In this document: positions 1-4,984 of the stretch, in pieces
How the letters are laid out: every line of letters begins with the position of its first letter
Numbering within the stretch: position 1 is the first letter of the stretch
NCBI GenBank assembly: GCA_030622805.1
Contig: JAUXFR010000041.1
Coordinates: 1 to 8,581, forward strand
Length of the DNA: 8,581 bases
Direction: 5' to 3'
Origin: Anaerolineae bacterium
GTDB lineage: Bacteria; Chloroflexota; Anaerolineae; Anaerolineales; UBA4823
Notes under the pieces: generated by a model
What the model saw: only the letters and a program-made list of their open reading frames with translations
Databases searched by the model: none
What the model was told of the DNA's origin: nothing
Program-made: the position numbers and the translations under genes

Positions 1-1199
1 CATCGGGATATATCATGGCAGACGGCAACACCGCAGCCGCACTGGGCGCAGTTTACGGTGGGGTGCAGTTCACCGCCTGGTATCCGATCACGCCCGCTTC
101 GAGCCTGGTGGAAGGGTTGAACCAATACTTGCCGATGTTGCGAAAAGATACGATCCAGCCCGATAAGAACACTTATGCCGTTGTACAGGCTGAGGACGAA
201 CTTGCAGCGATCGGTATGGCGATTGGCGCCGGCTGGGCAGGTTTACGGTCGATGACCTCCACCTCGGGACCGGGTTTGAGTCTGATGGCTGAGTTCGCTG
301 GTCTGGCGTATTTTGCTGAAGTCCCTGTAGTTATCTGGGACGTGCAGCGTGCGGGTCCGAGCACGGGTATACCCACACGAACCGGTCAGTGCGACCTGAC
401 TTTCACTTATTTCCTGGGTCATGGTGATACAAAACACATCATCCTGCTCCCTGGATCGGTCAGTGAGTGCTTCGAATTTGGCTGGAGAGCTTTTGATGTA
501 GCCGAGAGGCTGCAGACGATCGTCTTTGTGCTGAGCGACCTCGATTTTGGCATGAATCAATGGATGACAGCGCCTTTTGAATACCCTAAAGACCCGATGG
601 ACCGCGGCAAGGTGCTCTGGGAGGAGGAACTTGAACGTCTCGATGGGGACTGGGCACGCTATCTAGATGTGGACGGAGATGGAATCCCCTACAGAACCGT
701 CGTCGGGAACCGCCACCCCGATGCGCCATACTTCACCCGTGGCACCGGCCACAATGAATACGCCCGCTACAGTGAAGACCCACGTGTATATAAAGACCTG
801 CTTGATAGGTTGAACAAGAAATATGAGACTGCGCGCAGCATACTGCCACAACCGGTCATAGATCGAATAGAAGACGCCGAGATCGGTATTATCGGTTTCG
901 GATCAACGGATCCGGCAATCCAGGAAGCACGCCATTTCCTGGCAGAAGATGGCGTAAACACGGATTATTTACGTTTGAGAGCCATTCCTTTCTCTAACGA
1001 AGTCAGGGACTTCATTAATGGACATTCAAACACTTACATCGTAGAAATGAATCGAGACGGGCAGCTCCAACAACTGCTCACGATTGAATATCCCGATTTG
1101 GCGCTCAAGATCCTGCCTGCTCAGCATTTAGACGGCTTACCTCTGACAGCTAAACAAGTGCAGGACATGATCCTCACCAAGGAGGCAAAATCATCATGA
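1..1199 (+). CDS. korA: 2-oxoacid:ferredoxin oxidoreductase, alpha (probably gamma-alpha fused) subunit, 5'-truncated
   Basis: This subunit carries the pyrimidine-binding half of the thiamine diphosphate site of an enzyme that oxidatively decarboxylates a 2-oxoacid (probably 2-oxoglutarate) with CoA and ferredoxin, or runs in reverse, in the cytoplasm. Counting from the first visible Met (position 15), it shows YPITP at 23-27, the QAEDE segment with conserved Glu at 58-62, TSTSGPG at 81-87 and GPSTG-PT at 114-121, then a linker with DGDGIPYRT (from residue 220) and a C-terminal domain ending near residue 390. The frame stays open to the left edge (codons for S-G-Y-I precede the Met), and the sequence around this Met resembles the junction in proteins with an N-terminal gamma domain. 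I therefore treat the Met as internal and the gene as partial. The stop overlaps the korB start by 4 bp. Family certainty is high; the substrate (2-oxoglutarate versus pyruvate or another 2-oxoacid) is inferred. Confidence 0.9.
   Translation, partial: SGYIMADGNTAAALGAVYGGVQFTAWYPITPASSLVEGLNQYLPMLRKDTIQPDKNTYAVVQAEDELAAIGMAIGAGWAGLRSMTSTSGPGLSLMAEFAGLAYFAEVPVVIWDVQRAGPSTGIPTRTGQCDLTFTYFLGHGDTKHIILLPGSVSECFEFGWRAFDVAERLQTIVFVLSDLDFGMNQWMTAPFEYPKDPMDRGKVLWEEELERLDGDWARYLDVDGDGIPYRTVVGNRHPDAPYFTRGTGHNEYARYSEDPRVYKDLLDRLNKKYETARSILPQPVIDRIEDAEIGIIGFGSTDPAIQEARHFLAEDGVNTDYLRLRAIPFSNEVRDFINGHSNTYIVEMNRDGQLQQLLTIEYPDLALKILPAQHLDGLPLTAKQVQDMILTKEAKSS
1179..1185 (+). promoter_or_regulatory. Shine-Dalgarno sequence of korB
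   Basis: AAGGAGG lies inside the end of korA, 10 bases before the korB ATG at 1196. It is a near-perfect anti-16S match and supports independent loading of ribosomes as well as coupling through the ATGA overlap. Confidence 0.8.
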
Positions 1200-2233
1200 C
1201 TGAAACAAACCGCAAAGCAAAAATAAATCTGATTGGACTTGGCAAGAATGATTATCGCGGGAACCCCAGTACGCTTTGCAAGGGTTGCGGTCACAACTCG
1301 ATCTCCAGCCAGATCATTGCCGCCTGCTACGAGATGGATCTGGTGCCCGAAAACCTGGTCAAATTCAGCGGTATCGGTTGTTCCAGCAAAAGCCCTACAT
1401 ACTTCCTGAACCGCTCCTTCGGCTTCAATGGATTACATGGAAGAATGCCTTCCTTAGCCACAGGCGCACTGCTGGCTGATCACACCCTCAAGGGTATCGG
1501 TATCAGTGGAGATGGTGATACAGCAAGCATTGGTATGGGTCAGTTTAAACATGTCATACGCCGCAACTTGAGCATGGTGTACATTATCGAAAATAACGGT
1601 GTCTACGGACTCACCAAAGGTCAATTTTCAGCTACTGCCGAAGTAGGTTTATCGTTGAAAGCGCAGGGGACGAATCCCTATATGCCCATCGATATCGCCT
1701 GGGAAGCACTCGTAGGGAACGCCACCTTCGTAGCACGGTCGTTTGCTGGGGATCCGAAACAGGTGAAGGAACTGATTAAAGCAGCGTTGCACCATGACGG
1801 GATTGCTGTATTGGATATTATCAGCCCGTGTGTAACCTTTAACAATAAGGATGATGCCCACCATTCTTACGCTTGGGGTAAACTGCACGAAGTTGCATTA
1901 CAGGAATTATCGTATGTTCCTCCCGCAGAGGAGATAATGGTTGAATACCAGCCTGGAGAAGCCACAGAGGTTACCATGCACGATGGTTCGAAGGTCATCC
2001 TGAAGAAACTTGAACAGGACCACGATCCGACAGATCGTGCCGCTGCGATGCGTATCCTCGAAGCAGCGAATGCCAAACAATGGTTGTTAACTGGCTTGAT
2101 CTACTACCAACCAAAACAACCATCCATGGCTGATATTTATAATATTACAGATACACCACTTAACCGTCTGAACGAGAGCCGAATTCGCCCCCCTCGTGAT
2201 ACAATCGCTCAGATTAACGAATTAATGTTCTAA
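1196..2233 (+). CDS. korB: 2-oxoacid:ferredoxin oxidoreductase, beta subunit
   Basis: The 345-residue beta subunit binds the diphosphate part of thiamine diphosphate with Mg2+ and one [4Fe-4S] cluster that passes electrons to ferredoxin. Four cysteines fit the cluster ligands: C28 and C31 in CKGCGH, C62 in GIGCSSK and C212 in SPCVTFN. The ThDP/Mg motif is GDGDTASIG at 105-113, followed by NNGVYGLTKGQ at 133-143. Length is in the usual range for KorB-type subunits. The start is fixed by a strong AAGGAGG and by the 4-bp overlap with korA, so the two subunits are almost surely translated together. No delta (2[4Fe-4S] ferredoxin-like) subunit follows; the next gene is mreB after a 251-bp gap, so this looks like the two-polypeptide form of the enzyme. 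2-Oxoglutarate is the preferred substrate guess; pyruvate cannot be excluded from sequence alone. Confidence 0.93.
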   Translation: MTETNRKAKINLIGLGKNDYRGNPSTLCKGCGHNSISSQIIAACYEMDLVPENLVKFSGIGCSSKSPTYFLNRSFGFNGLHGRMPSLATGALLADHTLKGIGISGDGDTASIGMGQFKHVIRRNLSMVYIIENNGVYGLTKGQFSATAEVGLSLKAQGTNPYMPIDIAWEALVGNATFVARSFAGDPKQVKELIKAALHHDGIAVLDIISPCVTFNNKDDAHHSYAWGKLHEVALQELSYVPPAEEIMVEYQPGEATEVTMHDGSKVILKKLEQDHDPTDRAAAMRILEAANAKQWLLTGLIYYQPKQPSMADIYNITDTPLNRLNESRIRPPRDTIAQINELMF

Positions 2234-2272
2234 AATCAGACTTCAATACACTTATGTGTTGGTTATTGCCTG

Positions 2273-2334
2273 GAGGCGTTCTCCGCTGCCGAAGCATTCT
2301 CTAGTCATGCTGGGGACCGCCTCATGTGTTTTAT
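2273..2334 (+). terminator. Long imperfect hairpin after korB, possible terminator
   Basis: GAGGCG (2273-2278) pairs perfectly with CGCCTC (2318-2323). After one mismatch, TCTCC (2280-2284) pairs with GGGGA (2312-2316) with one wobble, and after an 8-base bulge AGCAT (2293-2297) pairs with ATGCT (2307-2311) around a 9-base loop. The tail ATGTGTTTTATAT is only moderately T-rich, so this is an unconvincing intrinsic terminator by the tail but a stable stem. It lies 40 bp after the korB stop, where a korAB terminator is expected. It could also be part of a structured leader or small RNA. Confidence 0.45.
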
Positions 2335-2394
2335 ATGAATTATTAATCTCAGCAAGATTGACGCCCACTAAAATTTGTCATCCTGCTCTTGTCG

Positions 2395-2406
2395 CCATGC
2401 ACATGG
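2395..2406 (+). repeat. Palindrome CCATG-CA-CATGG upstream of the mreB promoter
   Basis: Two perfect 5-bp arms around a 2-bp centre lie 10 bp upstream of the -10 hexamer at 2416-2421. This overlaps where a -35 box would lie, and no -35 consensus is present at normal spacing. It could be an operator or activator site; as a 12-bp palindrome it could also be chance. Confidence 0.3.
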
Positions 2407-2412
2407 GTTCGA

Positions 2413-2421
2413 TGGTATAAT
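2413..2421 (+). promoter_or_regulatory. Extended -10 promoter of the mre operon
   Basis: TGGTATAAT is a perfect extended -10 element (TG, one base, then the consensus TATAAT at 2416-2421). No good -35 hexamer lies 16-18 bp upstream (the nearest candidate, TTGTCG at 2389-2394, has a 21-bp spacer), which is common for extended -10 promoters. Transcription would start near 2428, giving a leader of about 57 bases before the TTG start of mreB at 2485. This is the only consensus-quality promoter I see in the window. Confidence 0.65.
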
Positions 2422-2457
2422 TTTTGACGAATTTTTTGATATTTGTCAAGGTTTTTT
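2422..2457 (+). terminator. Terminator-like hairpin with T-tract overlapping the mreB transcription start
   Basis: TTGACGAAT (2424-2432) pairs with ATTTGTCAA (2441-2449) over 9 bp with one G-T wobble and an 8-base loop. Two more wobble pairs (2423-2450, 2422-2451) can extend it. Six T residues (2452-2457) follow at once. The stem is A/T-rich, so its strength as a terminator is moderate. It begins directly after the -10 box, and the predicted transcription start near 2428 falls inside the left arm. It could stop read-through from korAB, act as an operator at the start site, or do both. Confidence 0.45.
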
Positions 2458-2472
2458 ACACCGGCGCGCTTC

Positions 2473-2478
2473 AAGGAG
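2473..2478 (+). promoter_or_regulatory. Shine-Dalgarno sequence that sets the mreB TTG start
   Basis: AAGGAG lies 6 bases before the TTG at 2485. The upstream in-frame TTG at 2443 has no such site and lies in the arm of a hairpin, so the ribosome binding site decides in favour of 2485. Confidence 0.75.
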
Positions 2479-2484
2479 CCTGTA

Positions 2485-3552
2485 TTGGCGTTCAACTTAC
2501 TCAATTGGTTGCTAGGTTTTTTCTCTCTTGACATCGGTATTGACCTGGGAACGTCCAATACCCTGGTGTTCGTAAGGGGAAAAGGTATCACAATTCATGA
2601 GCCCTCCTGGGTAGCAATAAACAAGCGAACCCGCGAACCATTAGCAATCGGTGCTGAGGCCAAGGAGATGGTCGGACGAACACCAGCAAACGTGGTCGCC
2701 ATCAGACCGTTGCGTGACGGCGTCATCTCGGAGTTTGAGATAACCCTGGCAATGCTGGAATACTTTATCGGAAAAGCGCACGAACAGAGCCTGGTGCCGG
2801 TTCCCCGACCACGAGTTGTAATCGGCATACCTTCTGGTGTGACGGAGGTTGAGAAGCGTGCGGTGTTCGATGCAGCCATGTCTGCCGGCGCCCGAGAAGT
2901 CGGGCTTATCGAAGAACCCTTTGCTGCGGCTTTGGGGGCGGGCTTACCGGTCTCAGAGATAACTGGCAGCATGATTGTGGATATCGGTGGGGGCACCTCG
3001 GAGGTAGCCATCTTATCAATGCGCGGTGTGGTCGTTTCCCGATCCTTACGCGTTGCAGGTGACGAGATGGATCAGGACATCATCCAATATATGCGTACAA
3101 AATACAACCTGCTGATCGGAGAACGTATGGCTGAACAGGCAAAAATTGATATCGGCTCCGCTTACCACCTGCCTGAAGAAAAAACAATGACCCTGCGAGG
3201 TCGGAACCTGGTAACCGGACTGCCGGAAGCGGTTGAAGTATCATCCGTCGAGATACGCGAGGCGATCTCAGGCTCTACTCAGACCATTATCGATACGATA
3301 AAAGATTCCTTGGACGAGGCGCCCCCTGAAATCGTTGCGGATTTGATGGATAACGGCATTTGTCTGGCGGGCGGCGGTTCGCAGCTCCAGGCTTTGGATA
3401 AACGATTATCCGACGAACTGCGTGTCAGGGTATGGGTCGCTGAGGACCCAATGTGCTGTGTTGCCAGAGGCGCAGGGATGGTCCTGGAAAACTACGATTT
3501 CCTGAAAGGTATCTTAGTTGGTCTGGAGCGCGGCAGTACTCGCCATGAATAA
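2485..3552 (+). CDS. mreB: Rod shape-determining protein MreB (bacterial actin)
   Basis: MreB polymerises with ATP into short membrane-bound filaments that steer the cell-wall elongation complex. From the TTG at 2485 the protein has 355 residues, close to the family's usual length of about 340. Residues 2-13 (AFNLLNWLLGFF) form a hydrophobic or amphipathic N-terminus fit for membrane binding. The phosphate-1 loop DIGIDLGTSNT is at 16-26, the IEEPFAAALGAG segment with the likely catalytic Glu is near 142-153, phosphate-2 DIGGGT is at 166-171 and the adenosine motif LAGGGS is at 294-299 (TGGG is more usual, so T is A here). An in-frame TTG at 2443 would add 14 residues but lacks a ribosome binding site. 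It is the first gene of mreB-mreC-mreD-mrdA-rodA, driven by the extended -10 promoter just upstream. The paralogue Mbl would look alike, but the linkage to mreCD favours MreB. Confidence 0.95.
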   Translation: MAFNLLNWLLGFFSLDIGIDLGTSNTLVFVRGKGITIHEPSWVAINKRTREPLAIGAEAKEMVGRTPANVVAIRPLRDGVISEFEITLAMLEYFIGKAHEQSLVPVPRPRVVIGIPSGVTEVEKRAVFDAAMSAGAREVGLIEEPFAAALGAGLPVSEITGSMIVDIGGGTSEVAILSMRGVVVSRSLRVAGDEMDQDIIQYMRTKYNLLIGERMAEQAKIDIGSAYHLPEEKTMTLRGRNLVTGLPEAVEVSSVEIREAISGSTQTIIDTIKDSLDEAPPEIVADLMDNGICLAGGGSQLQALDKRLSDELRVRVWVAEDPMCCVARGAGMVLENYDFLKGILVGLERGSTRHE

Positions 3553-3566
3553 GATATAAGTAATCT

Positions 3567-4415
3567 ATGAAGAAATCTCCTTCACGTACACTGCAGACGG
3601 TCGTCCTGAGCCTGGTCGTGATCGGCGTGATTGCACTGGCGCTGGGAGGCTACCTTACCCCTATCACACGTTTCGTAATTTCCCCGTTGGTATCTGCCCA
3701 AACATGGATTTCAACGCGCGTTCTGGCTATTCAGAACTATTTAGACGCGCCGCAAGACCTGGCACGGCTCAGGCAGAGAAACCTGGAACTTGAAAGCGAA
3801 GTTTCACGTCTACAAGCAGAAGTTATTGAGTTAAAACAACAAATTACGGAAACGAGAGTGCTTGAGGCGCTTGTGGACTTCGCGAGAGTAAATCCGGAAA
3901 ATCGATACGTAGCTGCGAAAGTGATCGGGCGGGACCCAAGCCCGTTCCTGCAGTACGTGCTCATCAATCGTGGATCAGACGATGGGCTTCGCCGCGGCAT
4001 GCCCGTTGTCACCCAGCAAGGTCTGGTTGGACGCGTTGCAGCCGTTACCGCGAACGCAGCCAGGGTGCAGTTGATCACAGACGCAGGTTCCAATGTGAAC
4101 GTCAAGTTGGAACCATCCCGCGCTCAGGCAGTACTTCAGGGCGATGTGACCGGGGAGCTGTCTTTGGATATGATTCCTCAATCGGCTGAAGTACAAATTG
4201 GAGATCTGGTGCTAACTTCCGGTCTCGGTGGCAATTTCCCTGCCGACATACTGGTCGGACAGGTCACCAGTGTCCGCAGCCGGGACACCGACCTAGCCCA
4301 GACAGCATCGGTCCAGCCATCAGAAGATTTCTCACAACTGGAAATCTTACTGGTGATCACAAACTTCCGACCGATCGATACCTCACCGCTTATTCCAGAA
4401 GAGAGCGCGCCTTAA
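3567..4415 (+). CDS. mreC: Rod shape-determining protein MreC
   Basis: MreC is a bitopic membrane protein whose outer domain binds and activates PBP2 within the Rod complex. The 282 residues show a short basic N-terminus (MKKSPSR), one membrane helix at about 11-30, a heptad-rich coiled coil at about 62-103 (LARLRQRNLELESEVSRL and following) and the beta-rich MreC domain from about residue 112. That domain includes VIGRDPSPF, the segment INRGSDDGLRRGMPVV and GLVGRV. Length is typical and there is no long proline-rich tail. The start is 14 bp after the mreB stop and is the first ATG after an in-frame stop (TAA at 3561), so it is well fixed, yet there is no clear Shine-Dalgarno sequence; the leader is A/T-rich with TATAAG six bases before the ATG. 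Identification is firm from the domain plus position between mreB and mreD. Confidence 0.95.
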   Translation: MKKSPSRTLQTVVLSLVVIGVIALALGGYLTPITRFVISPLVSAQTWISTRVLAIQNYLDAPQDLARLRQRNLELESEVSRLQAEVIELKQQITETRVLEALVDFARVNPENRYVAAKVIGRDPSPFLQYVLINRGSDDGLRRGMPVVTQQGLVGRVAAVTANAARVQLITDAGSNVNVKLEPSRAQAVLQGDVTGELSLDMIPQSAEVQIGDLVLTSGLGGNFPADILVGQVTSVRSRDTDLAQTASVQPSEDFSQLEILLVITNFRPIDTSPLIPEESAP

Positions 4416-4477
4416 TTCATCCGCATAATGTGGTTTGTGTGCCTGATCCCAGCCAGCCGAAATAACCTCTCTAGAAT

Positions 4478-4984
4478 ATGTCTATGGCTATTTTAATCGC
4501 TATCCCAATTTTCAGCGTACTCATAATTTTGCAGACTGCTCTCGTAAGCAGGATCCATCTTCTGCAAGGTACAGCAGACCTGGTTTTGCTGACCGTGATC
4601 GCATGGGCGCTTCAGAAACGTGTTCAAACGGCATGGCACTGGGGTATAATTGCCGGGTTGCTCATAAGCTTTGTATCAGGACTGCCATTTTTTATTCACT
4701 TGATCACCTACCTGGCTGCCGTTGGAATAGCACTTCTTCTTCGTCAAAGGGTCTGGCAGGTGCCGATCCTGGCGATGTTTGTAACAATCGTTCTGAGCAC
4801 ATTACTTATGCACGCACTATCTCTGATTGGACTGCGCATAAATGGTGCACCAATACCCGTATTTCAGGCGTTTAATACCATCACGCTGCCCAGTCTGCTG
4901 CTGAATATTCTCGTCGGTATACCCATCTACGCTTTGCTGACAGAACTGGCTAACGTGCTTTATCCAGAAGAAATCGAAGTATGA
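4478..4984 (+). CDS. mreD: Rod shape-determining protein MreD
   Basis: MreD is a small polytopic membrane protein of the Rod complex that modulates the effect of MreC on PBP2. The 168 residues are strongly hydrophobic with about five predicted membrane segments (roughly 3-20, 33-47, 55-76, 92-116 and 133-158) and a short acidic C-terminus (YPEEIEV). MreD sequences diverge widely, so the call rests on size, hydrophobic pattern and place between mreC and mrdA. Two in-frame ATGs (4478 and 4484) can serve as start; neither has a Shine-Dalgarno sequence, and stops at 4463 and 4472 exclude anything further upstream. The 62-bp gap after mreC shows no hairpin. The stop overlaps the mrdA start by 4 bp (ATGA), which implies coupled translation. 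Confidence 0.88.
   Translation: MSMAILIAIPIFSVLIILQTALVSRIHLLQGTADLVLLTVIAWALQKRVQTAWHWGIIAGLLISFVSGLPFFIHLITYLAAVGIALLLRQRVWQVPILAMFVTIVLSTLLMHALSLIGLRINGAPIPVFQAFNTITLPSLLLNILVGIPIYALLTELANVLYPEEIEV

Noticed and set aside
2307..2420. A 37-codon open frame (ATG at 2307, ending in the TAA within the -10 box) in the korB-mreB gap, with a 7-codon form from ATG 2397.
   Set aside because: It has no ribosome binding site, begins in a hairpin loop/arm, overlaps the promoter and has no recognisable protein character.
2424..2452. TTGACG at 2424-2429 as the -35 box of a second promoter.
   Set aside because: No -10-like hexamer lies 16-18 bp downstream; the bases are better explained as the left arm of the hairpin.
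2443..2484. N-terminal extension of MreB from TTG 2443.
   Set aside because: There is no ribosome site and it lies in the hairpin arm; the AAGGAG before TTG 2485 gives a better start.
2595..3011. Minus-strand 138-codon frame opposite mreB.
   Set aside because: It is antisense to the conserved actin-fold region; the Ser/Pro/Ala-rich translation is typical of a shadow frame.
3737..4105. Minus-strand 122-codon frame opposite mreC.
   Set aside because: It is antisense to the coiled coil and beta domain of MreC, and its Ser/Arg/Cys-rich translation has no family features.
4416..4477. The mreC-mreD gap as a terminator or promoter region.
   Set aside because: I found no hairpin and no -35/-10 pair; only the TAGAAT before the mreD start is of note, and it is reported separately.
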